DNA of 64,000 nt from JAGOFO01 sp964522105 (GCA_964522105.1 CAZFVA010000007.1:54040-118039); one strand, 5' to 3'. Numbered from the stretch's first letter, positions 18,315 through 28,877 are shown. The notes: generated from the letters alone by a model not told the origin. Program-made: numbers and translations.

Positions 18315-18450
18315 GGGTTTCAAATCCTGACTAATAAAGCCCATACCCATTCAGATATCTACAGTAATGTAGTTGAGTCGCTTCTGTATCTGTATAATCA
18401 GGTGGAATTGATGTTATCTGGTCAATATTGCCGAGATTGGAGGTCGATAA

Positions 18451-21400
18451 ATGCTTCACCGCATTTTCGCTCTTGAAAATAGAACGAAGGTCACTGCTGC
18501 AGCGCTTTGTTTAACTTTTGCGATGATGACGGCGTATGGCTGCGGCAGCACATCCNNNNNNNNNNNNNNNNNNNNNNNNNNNNNNNNNNNNNNNNNNNNN
18601 NNNNNNNNNNNNNNNNNNNNNNNNNNNNNNNNNNNNNNNNNNNNNNNNNNNNNNNTCAGGGTTCTGTCTTGACACGCCTGCAGGACACCAGTGTTCGAAC
18701 ACCTGCAATTCCAGCGATTCATGCCCGAAAGGCTACGCCTGCCAGATGATTTCAGGGTCTTCTGACTCGATTTTCGTCTGCGTACACACGATGCCCAAAA
18801 TATGTACACCATGCACATCTGACAGCCAATGCACCAGCACTCAGACCGACCGCATCGCAGTATGCGCCGGGGATGACAACGGCAGATTCTGCGGCGGCCA
18901 GTGCGAAACCGATGTCAGTTGCCCGCAAAACTACGTTTGTCAGGAAGTACAGGGAACTTCGGGATCAACGATCAAACAATGTGTTCCTGCAAGCGGTACG
19001 TGCACCTGTTCAAAGCGGGCGATTGAATCCGGGTCCAACACAATCTGCGTTATAGAAAACTTAATCGGCAGATGTACGGGCGAAATCAGATGCACCGAGG
19101 CCGGAATGGAAGCTTGCCCTGCTTTGACACCTGCCGAAGAGTCATGCAACAAAATAGACGACGATTGCAATGACACGACCGACGACGTCACCGTCACAGC
19201 CTGCCTTGTCAGAAACCCGTTCGGACAGTGCCCCGGCACCACACTTTGTACTGCGGGGACCGAGACATGCCAGGGCCCGCAGGCGGCTCAGGAAGTCTGC
19301 AACGGTTGGGACGACAACTGCAGCGGAACGACTGACGAAGAAAATTCTTCAGGTTGTTCGGCATATTACATGGACTTTGACAGCGACACATGGGGCGACA
19401 CCGCTGACATGAAATGCCTGTGTGACGCGACGGGTCACTACACAGCGACCCGGGGCGGCGACTGCAACGACGGAAACCTGGATATCAACCCCGGAAAGGC
19501 GGAAGAGTGCAACGGCGTTGATGACAACTGCAGCGGGGCAACAGACGAGGAAGGGACGCCGGGATGTCGTCACTACTACTATGACCTGGACCGCGACTCA
19601 TATGGAACGACCGCGACACCTAAATGTCTGTGTGTCGCGTCTTATCCATGGTCTGCTTTGCGCACCGGCGACTGCAACGATTCGGAAGCAGGCATAAACC
19701 CCGGCATGGCCGAAACGTGCAATACCAAAGACGACAACTGCGATACCGTGACCGATCCCATTGACTCTTTAAACTGCACGCCGTTCTTCTACGACAATGA
19801 CGGCGATAACTACGGCTCGACTTCAGTTGCATCCAAATGTCAGTGCGGACCCAACTACATCACTAAATTCAAAGTTCAAGCCGGCGGGGACTGTAATGAC
19901 TCGGTCTCGACGATCGGTCCGGCAGCACGTGAAAAGTGCGACGGAATTGATAACAACTGTGACGGGGATACGGACGAAAACGGTGCCCAGAACTGCGTGC
20001 CGCGTTACGCCGACAGGGACGGCGACGGCTTCGGAACCGGCACCAGTCAGTGCAGTTGTACAGAAGTGGCGCCATACACGGCCGAGGTGGCCGGTGACTG
20101 CAATGACAACGAGTTTTACGTCAATCCTGACGCAGACGAAATTTGTAACGACACCATCGACAACGACTGCAACAGTAAGACAGACGAAGAAAACGGCGTC
20201 GGTTGCGAGCCATGGTATTACGATGGCGACCGTGATGGTTTCGGCAACATTACAAGGGTCAAGTGCCTTTGTGCCGCGTCGGCTGTCACCAGATACGATG
20301 CTGTGGCCGGCTCAGATTGCAACGACGCACTGCCATCAGTAAGCCCCGGCATGCGTGAAGCGTGTGGCAATGGCGTTGACGACAACTGCAACGCCGCTAC
20401 TGATGAAGAAAACGGCCTGGATTGCAGCTTTTACTACTACGACGGCGACGGCGACACGTATGGAATCACGTCAATAAAGAAGTGTCTGTGCGCTGCCCTT
20501 GACCTGTACCGTGCAACCGTCGGTGGTGACTGCGATGATTCCGCAGCTTCATCATACCCGGGTGGCACTGAAACATGTGCTGCAGGTGACCAGAACTGCG
20601 ACGGCACAGATAATGAAGAAAACGCCGACGGATGTTCACCTTTTTACTTCGATGGCGATGCTGACGAGTACGGACGTGACGATCTGGCGACCAGATGCTT
20701 CTGTTCAGCCAGCATCAGCACCGGCTACCGGGCGCCTGTCGGCGGGGATTGCAGGGACGCTGACAATGCAATCAACCCCGGCAAAATCGAAGTCTGCGAA
20801 CCAGACGGAACGACGCCGATAGACAATAACTGCAACGGCTTCCTGAACGAAGAAAACGCCACAGGATGCAAAAACTACTTTTACGATGGCGATCGCGATG
20901 GCCACGGCCTGACCGGTTCAGCTTACAAGTGTTACTGCACCGGTGGAAACGTCGGCCTGCGTTACACCAGCCTGCTTGCTGATGACTGCAACGATTCGGA
21001 TGCAACGATTTCCGGCGGGCTTCCAGAGTTGTGCGACGACAAAGACAACAACTGCAACGGTAACACCGACGAAGACAACGCCTCGGACTGCACAATCTAC
21101 TACTTTGACAACGACCGCGACGGGTACGGCTACACTTCCCTGTCAGAATGCAAATGCGTGCCCGACATAGCGGGCCGCTTCGACACGACAGTGCCAGATG
21201 ACTGCAATGATGACAACTCTTCGATTTACCCGGGAAATTCAGTCTGCGGGTATGACGGAAACTGTGATCTCATTCTGCTTGACCCTCTTGAAGAATGCGA
21301 CGACGGCAATTCAATAGAGTGGGACGGTTGCACGCAATGCCTGATATCAGAAGTAAGGATAAACGGACAGGTATCGGACGAACAGAGCTGGCCGTCGGCC

Positions 21401-22489
21401 GCGGCAACTTCCGATGGTAAGTGGGCCGTCACATACTCGACTGTCAGAAATACAACTGGCGAAGACATTGCCATCAGAATTCTTAATTCAAACGGGACCA
21501 CGTCCAGCTCGGAGATGATTGCGGCAACATATAACGCCAACACGCAATCACATCCCGACATAGCCGCCCTCAGCGACAGCCTTGTGCTTGTCTGGGAATC
21601 GTTCGGCGAGGATGGCGACAACTACGGCATCGCAGCCAGAATAATGAACAACGACGGCACGCCAAAGTACCCGGAATTCCTTATCAATGGTACTACCAGC
21701 GGTTCACAGAGCAAGGCGGCCGTTGCTGTCGGACCGTCAGACAAGATAATCACGGTATGGCAATCCGGAGTTCAGGATGGCAGTTTTGAGGGCGTGTATG
21801 GCCGTATGCACACGACGCCGGGCACAGCAGCGACAGGCGAAACTCTTATCCCGCAGACGACAGTGGGAAGCCAGAGCAACCCGGATGTGGCGTCATACCC
21901 CGCAGGCAGCAAATTCGTTGTCACATGGACAAGCCAGGTGACCGTAACCCCCGGGACAGACACAAGAATATTCTTCCGCATATTTGACATGGACTTCACG
22001 CCTTTGACAAACGAGGTTCAGGTTACAAATTCGGGTACTAACCTCGTTGGTCAGGACAAAAGCGCCGTGGCTTCACTTGGCTCGGCCGGATTCGTCGTGG
22101 CATTCGAAGACAACAGCGTTGACGGCAACGACAAGGGAATCAGATATCGGGCCTTTGACTGGGCGGGCAACGCCCTTGGCGCACCGGCGCTGGCCAATAC
22201 AACTACAGCAAATATGCAGGCGGCTCCTTCGGTGGCTGCCCTCTCGACGTCAACTTTCATAATCGCCTGGTGGTCCAACTTCCAGGACTCCGACGGAACT
22301 GGTGCGGCTGTCGCAAGAAAATTCGTGATTGGTGGAACGAACGGCAACGAACAGATTCTGAACAACTACAAGCCTTCATATCAATGGTACGTCAGCCTTG
22401 CCATTGCAGGTACAAAATGGCTTGCCACATGGATGTCAAGTCAACAGGACTCATCTGGAAGCGGCGTATACGGTCGTGTGTTCGAGTAA
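18451..22489 (+). CDS. Giant MopE-like Cys/Asp-repeat lipoprotein (interrupted by a gap)
   Basis: The gene starts at ATG 18451 with a lipoprotein signal ending MTAYG|C; a GGAGG site precedes it. A 100-N gap follows and the reading frame resumes out of register at 18656, as expected if the gap length is arbitrary, then stays open to 22489 (about 1280 residues visible). It contains about ten copies of the MopE-type motif, for example CNGVDDNCSGATDEE and CDGIDNNCDGDTDEN, alternating with YYYDGDGDTYG-like segments (Ca- or Cu-binding Asp clusters). One Myxococcus-type ECDDGNSIEWDGCTQC motif comes next, then about seven beta-propeller-like repeats (VLVWESFGEDGDNYG). It is a surface or secreted metal-binding protein of unknown role; MopE itself is a copper-binding protein of Methylococcus. 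Confidence 0.85.
18556..18655. other. Scaffold gap (100 N) inside the MopE-like gene
   Basis: Exactly 100 N placed directly after the lipobox, where sister lipoproteins carry Asp/Val-rich low-complexity linkers. The missing sequence is therefore probably such a linker. Confidence 0.99.
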
Positions 22490-22500
22490 TTCAGGTTGAC

Positions 22501-22530
22501 TGGCAGGTGACTTGGCAAGTGATTGGCGAG
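22501..22530. repeat. Three imperfect 11-12-bp tandem repeats
   Basis: TGGCAGG, TGGCAAG and TGGCGAG start at 22501, 22513 and 22524, separated by GTGA(C/T)-type links. They fill the gap between the convergent MopE-like and GAPDH genes. No function assigned. Confidence 0.5.
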
Positions 22531-22551
22531 TGATTGAAAACCGGTCGTGAA

Positions 22552-23616
22552 CTACTTGCTGTCAAGAGCGACGGCAGCTTCCATCAGATCAACGCAGCGA
22601 TTCGAGTAGCCCCACTCATTGTCATACCAGGCCAGAATTTTGACCATACGACTGTCGGGCATGACCATCGTTGATTCGGCATCAAAAATCGACGAATTGG
22701 GGTTGTGAATGATGTCCGAAGAAACGAGCGGATCTTCCGAGTATTCCAGGATGCCCTTCAACTCGTTTTCTGCTGCGAACTTGATTGCCGCGTTGATTTC
22801 CGCAGCCATTTCCGCAGTATCACGAACCTGAATGTGATCCAGTTCGCACACGAAGTCGACCAGGGAACCGTCCAGGACCGGGGCGCGAACAGCCATGCCG
22901 TCCAGTTTGCCCTTCAAGGAAGGAATGATCTTGCCAATCGTCTTCGCGGCGCCGGTTGACGTCGGAATCAGGTTGGTAGCGGCGGTGCGGGCACGGCGCA
23001 TATCGCCTTTGTGGAACTGGTCAAGAACCATCTGGTCATTGGTGTAAGCATGAATTGTGGTCATCATGCCGCGGACAACGCCGAATTTGTCGTTAAGAAC
23101 CTTCACGACAGGGGCCAGGCAGTTGGTCGTGCAGGAGGCGTTGGAAATAATCTTGTGCTCGGCCTTCAGCTCAGCATCATTGACACCCATGACGATGATG
23201 GCATCAATAGCGTCCTTCGGCGGGACAGTCAGAAGAATGCGGTTGACGCCGCCGTTCTTCATGTGACCTTCGATCTGCGCTCTGGCACGGAAAACGCCGG
23301 TTGACTCGACAACAAAGTCAACGCCGTACTTCGCCCAGGGAAGTTCTTCCGGTGACTTGATTGACAGAACGTCAGTGGCCTGACCGTTAATGATTATCTG
23401 GGTGTCATTGTATTCGACAGTACCCTTGAACGGGCCGTGAGCCGAATCATACTTGAACAGCATCGCAAGCTGCTTGACGCTGGCGGCGTAAGCCTTGGGA
23501 TCCAGCATGTCGTTAACTGCGACTATCTCGTAATTGCCACGTTCCATCATGATACGCGCGACCAGACGACCGATACGTCCGAAACCATTGATACCTACAC
23601 GAATTTTCTTGCTCAT
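22552..23616 (-). CDS. gap: Glyceraldehyde-3-phosphate dehydrogenase
   Basis: A 354-residue glycolytic enzyme converting glyceraldehyde 3-phosphate, NAD+ and phosphate to 1,3-bisphosphoglycerate. It shows the Rossmann start KIRVGINGFGRIGRLVAR, the catalytic Cys162 in SNASCTTNCLAP, phosphate-site motif GAAKTIGKIIP and WYDNEWGYSNR at the C-terminus. It is slightly longer than E. coli GapA. The ATG at 23616 follows AAAAGGAG; the longer frame to 23649 is not needed. A good sigma-70 promoter lies just upstream. Cofactor preference NAD over NADP is likely (NDML at the end of beta2) but not proven. Confidence 0.96.
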   Translation of the reverse strand: MSKKIRVGINGFGRIGRLVARIMMERGNYEIVAVNDMLDPKAYAASVKQLAMLFKYDSAHGPFKGTVEYNDTQIIINGQATDVLSIKSPEELPWAKYGVDFVVESTGVFRARAQIEGHMKNGGVNRILLTVPPKDAIDAIIVMGVNDAELKAEHKIISNASCTTNCLAPVVKVLNDKFGVVRGMMTTIHAYTNDQMVLDQFHKGDMRRARTAATNLIPTSTGAAKTIGKIIPSLKGKLDGMAVRAPVLDGSLVDFVCELDHIQVRDTAEMAAEINAAIKFAAENELKGILEYSEDPLVSSDIIHNPNSSIFDAESTMVMPDSRMVKILAWYDNEWGYSNRCVDLMEAAVALDSK

Positions 23617-23660
23617 GATTGCTCCTTTTCGTTGAGGGTTCGTGCCCAAAAGCCGCGTTT

Positions 23661-23688
23661 ATTTTACGGGAAGACCCGGTTTTGTCAA
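23661..23688 (-). promoter_or_regulatory. Sigma-70-type promoter of gap
   Basis: On the minus strand TTGACA (23688-23683), a 16-nt spacer and TAAAAT (23666-23661, five of six). Leader about 38 nt. Strong boxes fit an abundantly expressed glycolytic gene. Confidence 0.7.
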
Positions 23689-23840
23689 TTGGCCGACAGG
23701 TGATGGAAGCATTTTCTGTGATTTTTTTCACGACCATGACATCCATCTGCGCCCGGAAGCCTTGCAAGACATGTGACACAAAACAAAGTATATTCCGGTC
23801 ATTGTTCCCTTTACACGACAGTTACCCGGATGGACTTGTT

Positions 23841-25448
23841 ATGATGGAAGAAACAAGGGTTGCAAAGGGCCGGCAGATTCCATGGTGGGTGTGGGCCTCT
23901 GCGCTGCTGGTTGCCCTTCTGCGTTCGCTTCCATTCATTAAAACATTGTTGTCAAACCAGCCAGACTTCGTGCAGCTTCCAATCGGCTTCATCCCTAAAG
24001 ACTGGCTCGCTTATGCCGCCATGATCCGCCACATCGGTGAAGACGGTATTTTCCTGAATAACCCTTTTACGACCGAACCACAAAGCGGGCGATTCATACT
24101 GCTGTTTCATCAATTGCTGGGGATGATTCACGCCAGCACCGGCATTGACCCACTTTGGCTTCTGGAGTTAAGTCGCTGGCCTTTGACGGCCCTGTTCGCT
24201 GTCGTGCTGTGGAATTTTGCCGGTAAAGTTTTCCTGAACAAGTCGTATCAGAAGTGGGCTTTCTTTCTGGTGATGTTCTCGGGTGGGATTGAATACCCTT
24301 TTATCGTTTTATTTCAGCATCTTGCAGCAGCCGGAATCGGCCATCCCGGGATCCTGAATTCAGCCGTTCAAGATATGTGGCACCTGTACGGCTGGAACAC
24401 TTTCCAGGCGGCGTTTAATCCATTATGGCTGTGCGGACTTGTCGGAATCGTTGGATTCGCCGGGCTGATTATCCAGATTCAGACGATTTCAGGTCGCAAA
24501 GCTGCGTTGGCCGCAGTCGGTTTCGTGTTGTTATGGTTTGTTCATTCATATTCAGCGATGGCTGTGGCCGGGATCGCCGCCGGGACTTTTTTCACTGCCT
24601 GGATCAGACAGGGCAAGATACCTGACGGCCTTGTCAAAAAGATGACGCTGGTCTTTATTCCGGCGCTGATTTTTATAGCGGCAGTTTCCTTGTGGCAGAT
24701 AAAAGACGGTGTTTTCGCGGGCTCGGCCGGGGGTCTGTTCGGAACACAGGCACCTTCAGTCTTCTGGCTCCCGCTTACGCTGGGCGTGGCCGGAATTCTG
24801 GCTTTGCGGGGATGGCTGACCAGTCAATACGACGCCTGTACGAACCTGATAGCGGGGTGGACGATTGCCGCCTTGTTCATGGCGTCTTCCACACTGATTA
24901 ACGGTTATCATTTTGTTTTCATGATTCACATACCGATATGCCTGGCCGCTGCCCCGGTCGCATCGAGGCTGTTTTCAGGCGGACGCCTGCGCGCAATTCT
25001 GGTCGCAGTGCTTCTGTTCGGTTCGACAGTGCCGTCAACCATGCAGGCCATTTCCGATGTCGGCGGGCTTTCGGCTGTTCCCGCCGACGCCATGAAACTG
25101 GTTAAGGATCTGGCGAACAAGCAACCCGGGAATGTCCTGGCACCCCCGGAACTTGGCAATATCATTCCGGCATTGTCGCCCCACAAAGTCTGGGTCGGTC
25201 AGTGGTTCATGACACCGGATTATCAGAAACGTTCGGCCAGCTACTGGAAATGGATGAAAGGACCGGCCGGTGACACGGAATCGGCCGCCGAGATGGTTCA
25301 AACTCTTGCTTCCCAGCATATACGCTGGCTTGTAATCCCTTCAGCCTCGCTTGAAAAGGTGCGTAACGCACTGGCCGGCATCCCATTCTCGACAAAATCG
25401 TATGGTGTAGTTTCTTTACTTGGAATTGGTACGGAAAAACCAGAATAG
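23841..25448 (+). CDS. Polytopic membrane protein, GT-C-like
   Basis: A 535-residue protein with about ten to eleven hydrophobic segments, then a C-terminal soluble region (about residues 410-535) with KPGNVLAPPELGNII-like sequence (QPGNVLAPPELGNIIPAL) and HIRWLVIPSASLEKV. The first external loop has LPIGFIPKDWLAYAAMIRHI. The plan is the same as that of the protein at 7401-8999, and the loop with Asp and nearby His/Arg recalls GT-C glycosyltransferases. No definite catalytic motif. Start chosen at the ATG at 23841 with GGATGG upstream; a longer frame to 23619 overlaps the gap promoter and has no signal. It is divergent from gap. Function unproven. Confidence 0.6.
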   Translation: MMEETRVAKGRQIPWWVWASALLVALLRSLPFIKTLLSNQPDFVQLPIGFIPKDWLAYAAMIRHIGEDGIFLNNPFTTEPQSGRFILLFHQLLGMIHASTGIDPLWLLELSRWPLTALFAVVLWNFAGKVFLNKSYQKWAFFLVMFSGGIEYPFIVLFQHLAAAGIGHPGILNSAVQDMWHLYGWNTFQAAFNPLWLCGLVGIVGFAGLIIQIQTISGRKAALAAVGFVLLWFVHSYSAMAVAGIAAGTFFTAWIRQGKIPDGLVKKMTLVFIPALIFIAAVSLWQIKDGVFAGSAGGLFGTQAPSVFWLPLTLGVAGILALRGWLTSQYDACTNLIAGWTIAALFMASSTLINGYHFVFMIHIPICLAAAPVASRLFSGGRLRAILVAVLLFGSTVPSTMQAISDVGGLSAVPADAMKLVKDLANKQPGNVLAPPELGNIIPALSPHKVWVGQWFMTPDYQKRSASYWKWMKGPAGDTESAAEMVQTLASQHIRWLVIPSASLEKVRNALAGIPFSTKSYGVVSLLGIGTEKPE

Positions 25449-25505
25449 TACGCAGTCGCAAATGGCAAAACTTCAATCAAGTCGGCCTTTAATCAGTTGT
25501 AACTC

Positions 25506-25534
25506 TTGACAGATTGCTTCGTGACAAACAATAT
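25506..25534 (+). promoter_or_regulatory. Candidate promoter for the phasin-like gene
   Basis: A perfect TTGACA (25506-25511) is followed after 17 nt by CAATAT (25529-25534), a poor -10 match. It lies about 55 nt before the ATG at 25594. Confidence 0.3.
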
Positions 25535-25593
25535 ACCGGTTGTCTGTATGTAACCATTCTTGATGGGCTGTATCCTGCCCGGGAGGAATCCAA

Positions 25594-26717
25594 ATGATCG
25601 CTCAACTGTGGCGCGATGTTGTTATGAAGAACGTTATCGAAAAATTTTCACCTGTCGCCCTTCAGGTGCTTTCCAACGAGAAGGTAAAGAAGCTGCTTAC
25701 TCAAGCACTTAACCTTCAGGCAGACCTGAAGAAAAACATGGACGTGCAGGTCAGATTGATAGCCCGCACCCTTGAACTGGTGACGCGCGACGAGCTTTCG
25801 TCGGTCAGAAGCGTTGTCAAATCCCTGGAAAGTGAAATCAGCAGACTGAAAGGCGAACTCGAACAGCAGAGAAAGGCTGCCGACGAAGCTGGAAAGGCCG
25901 CAAGGGAAGCTTATCAGGAAGTCAATTACGTAAAGAATGAAGCGCTGAAGGCCACCCGCGACGCAGTTGCGCGCACAGTCGCGCTTAAGACCGAAACGCT
26001 TAAGGTCGCCCGTGATGCCATCGACGAAGCCACCCGCTCAAGCCGCGCAATGGCATCTGAAATGGTAAGGGAAGGACTTCTGGAAGCCAGAAAGGTCGCC
26101 GAAGAAGCCGGCAGAAAGGCTGAAGAGCTGGCCAGAAAAGCAGAAGAAGCCAAGGCCGCTGCCGCCGCGAAGGCCGCCGCCGCCGTAAAGGCCGCTGCCG
26201 CTGAAAAGGCCGCTGCTGCCGCGAAGGCCACTGCCGACGCTAAAGCTGCTGCCGCGAAGGCCGCTGCCGACGCTAAAGCTGCTGCCGTGAAGGCCGCTGC
26301 CGACGCTAAGGCCGCCGCNNNNNNNNNNNNNNNNNNNNNNNNNNNNNNNNNNNNNNNNNNNNNNNNNNNNNNNNNNNNNNNNNNNNNNNNNNNNNNNNNN
26401 NNNNNNNNNNNNNNNNNNCTGCCGACGCTAAAGCTGCTGCCGTGAAGGCCGCTGCCGACGCTAAGGCCGCCGCTGCTGTCGTTGTACCTGAACCGGTTAA
26501 GGCCCCTGCAAAAGCACCGCGTCCGGCCCCGGCCAAAAAGGTCGCACCGGTAAAGGTCGAAGTCGCACCAGTACAGAAAGCAGCCGAAAAACCGGCACCG
26601 AAGGCAGCACCGAAGGCAGCACCGAAGGCAGCCCCGAAGCCGGCGCCGGAACCTGTAGTCGAAACGGTCAAGGCACCGCGCCGCGCTGCACCGAAGGCTA
26701 AGAAAGCTGAAGTGTAG
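25594..26717 (+). CDS. PhaF-like phasin with histone-H1-like Lys/Ala tail (interrupted by a gap)
   Basis: An N-terminal helical domain (residues about 1-100) ends in a heptad-rich coiled coil (SVVKSLESEISRLKGELEQQ), continues as a long Ala/Lys/Glu helix, then enters 11-residue repeats of the KAAADAKAAAV type that contain the gap, and finishes with a Pro/Ala/Lys tail with APKAAPKAAPK. This phasin-plus-AAKP-tail layout is that of PhaF, which coats polyhydroxyalkanoate granules and ties them to DNA. No PHA gene is in the window, so granule function is inference; a nucleoid-binding or scaffold protein is the alternative. GGGAGG precedes the ATG. The frame differs on the two sides of the gap, as expected for an arbitrary gap length. 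Confidence 0.55.
26221..26470 (+). repeat. 33-bp in-frame tandem repeats encoding KAAADAKAAAV units
   Basis: Units begin at 26221, 26254 and 26287 at a constant 33-bp spacing, continue into the N gap, and reappear from 26419. Each encodes 11 residues. The gap therefore hides an unknown number of further units; copy number may vary between strains. Confidence 0.85.
26319..26418. other. Scaffold gap (100 N) inside the tandem repeats
   Basis: Exactly 100 N within the 33-bp repeat array, the kind of place where short-read assembly breaks. Confidence 0.99.
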
Positions 26718-26725
26718 AACTGATT

Positions 26726-27715
26726 CTACTGAATCTCTTCCGGCCCTTTCGCCTCTAACTCCTGATTCTTCAAATACTCAGACATGGCACGCACTATCCG
26801 TTCCTGCTGAAGCTCTTCCTCGAGCTCCCACATCAGGAGCTTCTTGCTGGTCATGTCCTTTTTGCGTTTGTAAACAAAAACAAAAATTCCAGCCATGAAC
26901 AGCCACAGGACGGCGGTACTTGTAAGGAAGGCAAGCATTGAATCCATCGAACTGAATGTCTTCTTAAAACCATCAAACATTTCAGCTGGTTCATGGTGCC
27001 ATGTCGAAAGGAAAGCGGCCTGAAACGGCATACCTGCCCGCATATCGTCAAGCAGATTTCGCACGCCATTTCCGTGGGACATTCGCTGAAGATAACGGGT
27101 AAAGAACATCGACTGGGCATACGCAAGATGCACCGCAGGCGGTTTGGCGGGAAATGAATGCTCAAGCCTGTCTAATGGAATCATCGAATCGGTGGCGACG
27201 GCAGCCAGAACCGACTTCATACGCTCGCCAAGGTCCTCGGACGACACGAGCATGGCGAAACCTTCATGAAACCACCTTGGAACAAATCTGTCCCCGACAA
27301 GCCTGTCCAGATAGTGATGGGCCAGTTCATGTACGAACGTATCCGATGCCTTGAATATCTCGTTTCCACGTGCGGATATAACGATCAAATCGCGGCCGAT
27401 GAAGGTCAGACCGGCGACCCATTCGTCAACCTTTGCATCTGAACCGGTCATCGACTGCATCTCTTTATCACTTACGGCAATTCTGACCTCAACCTTTTCG
27501 TTTGCATCTTCACCCATCCCGAGCAGATGCCTGACGTATTTGCGCTTGCCTTCCGCAATCCCGGCCAGCCGTGTGGCCAGACCTTCGGCGCCGCCGTTAT
27601 GGTTAAAAATGAAATGTTCAGTCTGAATCGAAGTCGGGGCTGCCACGACCGGTAAGGCCACAAATGACATAGCCATAATGACTGCGACGACTGACATGCG
27701 GAATTTAAACGACAT
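26726..27715 (-). CDS. Membrane-anchored MA-type zinc metallopeptidase
   Basis: A 329-residue exported protein. The signal peptide MSFKFRMSVVAVIMAMSF... ends near PVVAAP. The zinc motif HELAHHYLDRL (HExxH) and a downstream WFHEGFAMLV, whose Glu is the third ligand of gluzincins, place it in the peptidase MA clan. A single membrane helix near residues 265-285 (AVLWLFMAGIFVFVYK) and a charged cytoplasmic coiled tail follow, so the catalytic domain faces the periplasm. It is the last gene of the minus-strand series after TonB/ExbD (44-nt gap), which hints at an envelope role. Substrate unknown. Confidence 0.8.
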   Translation of the reverse strand: MSFKFRMSVVAVIMAMSFVALPVVAAPTSIQTEHFIFNHNGGAEGLATRLAGIAEGKRKYVRHLLGMGEDANEKVEVRIAVSDKEMQSMTGSDAKVDEWVAGLTFIGRDLIVISARGNEIFKASDTFVHELAHHYLDRLVGDRFVPRWFHEGFAMLVSSEDLGERMKSVLAAVATDSMIPLDRLEHSFPAKPPAVHLAYAQSMFFTRYLQRMSHGNGVRNLLDDMRAGMPFQAAFLSTWHHEPAEMFDGFKKTFSSMDSMLAFLTSTAVLWLFMAGIFVFVYKRKKDMTSKKLLMWELEEELQQERIVRAMSEYLKNQELEAKGPEEIQ

Positions 27716-27759
27716 TCAGGCCCCCGTACTGATGACACGCTGGGAATTTTTCAAGGCGA

Positions 27760-28863
27760 TCAAGGTCTCTGCCAGAAAAAACTTCCTTGCGATGAACCGA
27801 ACTCCAGCAGGAAACCGAACCTGAAAACAATCCTGCCTCTATCATCAATAAGGCCTGCAGGAGGATTGGGGAAGGGGGCAGCAGCTTGAAAAGACCTTAC
27901 AGCCTCCTCATCAAGGAATTCCAGACCAGATTTATGCATTACTTCAATCTGCCGAATCCCGCCGGCATCATCAAGAACAACACCAAGAATCGTATATCTA
28001 TCCTTCTTGCCGAACACATTTCCATAAGGATCCCGCGACCTGAACACTGTGCCCGGGTCCCATTCGGTCCTGACCGCCGACTTCACACGGTCAAAGAAGT
28101 CCCAGAACTTGAAGCTTCTGGAATTGACCAGCGTTTCGCTTCCTTCGTCGCCGACACCCATGAAGATGTCCGGGCTGCCACCCTCCCCGCCTGACCCGCC
28201 ACCGGAACCAGCGCCAACGCCACTTCCAATACCGGCGGAATCGGCCACAACCTGGTCCGCCAGCAACCGCATATTCAGGCCGCCCCCACGTCCCCCGGCG
28301 GCACCACCGGGAAGCAACAGCCTCTCGAATCCCCGAAGATTACTTATCTTTCCAAGTTCCGGTTTTTCCAGAACCTTCTTTTCAGGACGTTCCGCAGTCT
28401 TTTCGGGATCCTGTTCCGCATCAGTCTCGCCCTCTGACTTGGCGACGACGCGCAGCGCCTGCGACTTTTTTGATTCCTTCCCTGGACGGCCGGGCTGCCC
28501 TGACTTCTTTCTTGAAACCTGCTCTTTATCAACCTTGATGTCATACCGACTTAGAAATCTGGCGTCATCAGGTCGCTGCTCCACTTCCGGCTTCGCCAGG
28601 TCAACGACCTGCCCGTCAAGACTGTCAGGGTTACGGAAATCTGGCGGACGTTCACCACCAACAAGCGGCGCACTGCTGAATTCCTTTTTGCTGACGCGAT
28701 CTACGATGTTCAGACGAACCTTATCTTTCTGAGGCGCCTTGACAGATTCGGGGACCGTAAGAAAAAGAACACCAAAAATCACTGCGTGAACCAGTAAAGA
28801 CGCAACTATCCCTGCGACAAGTCTTCGGTAATTTCGTTTTTGTCTGCCAGGGGTCAAACCCAT
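27760..28863 (-). CDS. TonB/TolA-like energy transducer
   Basis: A 367-residue protein with one N-terminal membrane helix (LVAGIVASLLVHAVIFGVLF), a long charged Lys/Glu/Pro/Gly periplasmic span, a Gly-rich stretch (about residues 195-235) and a C-terminal TonB-like fold (about 255-367) with ILGVVLDDAGGIRQIEVMHKSG and EEAVRSFQAAAPFPNPP. The C-terminus pattern (beta strand, ..SG..FLDEEA...) is the TonB/TolA C-domain signature. It should carry proton-motive-force energy to outer-membrane partners together with ExbD (14-nt gap). No ExbB/TolQ is in the cluster. Partner receptor not identified. Confidence 0.78.
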   Translation of the reverse strand: MGLTPGRQKRNYRRLVAGIVASLLVHAVIFGVLFLTVPESVKAPQKDKVRLNIVDRVSKKEFSSAPLVGGERPPDFRNPDSLDGQVVDLAKPEVEQRPDDARFLSRYDIKVDKEQVSRKKSGQPGRPGKESKKSQALRVVAKSEGETDAEQDPEKTAERPEKKVLEKPELGKISNLRGFERLLLPGGAAGGRGGGLNMRLLADQVVADSAGIGSGVGAGSGGGSGGEGGSPDIFMGVGDEGSETLVNSRSFKFWDFFDRVKSAVRTEWDPGTVFRSRDPYGNVFGKKDRYTILGVVLDDAGGIRQIEVMHKSGLEFLDEEAVRSFQAAAPFPNPPAGLIDDRGRIVFRFGFLLEFGSSQGSFFWQRP

Positions 28864-28877
28864 GATTACATATCACC

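Noticed and set aside
18370..18398. Promoter of the MopE-like gene (TATAAT at 18393-18398)
   Set aside because: A perfect -10 box, but no -35 match at 16-18 nt; left out as a feature.
22501..22530. CRISPR or iteron
   Set aside because: Only three short degenerate units between convergent genes, with no replication or cas gene nearby.
26155..26470. CRISPR-like array
   Set aside because: The 33-bp repeats have no spacers and are in frame, encoding an Ala/Lys helix.
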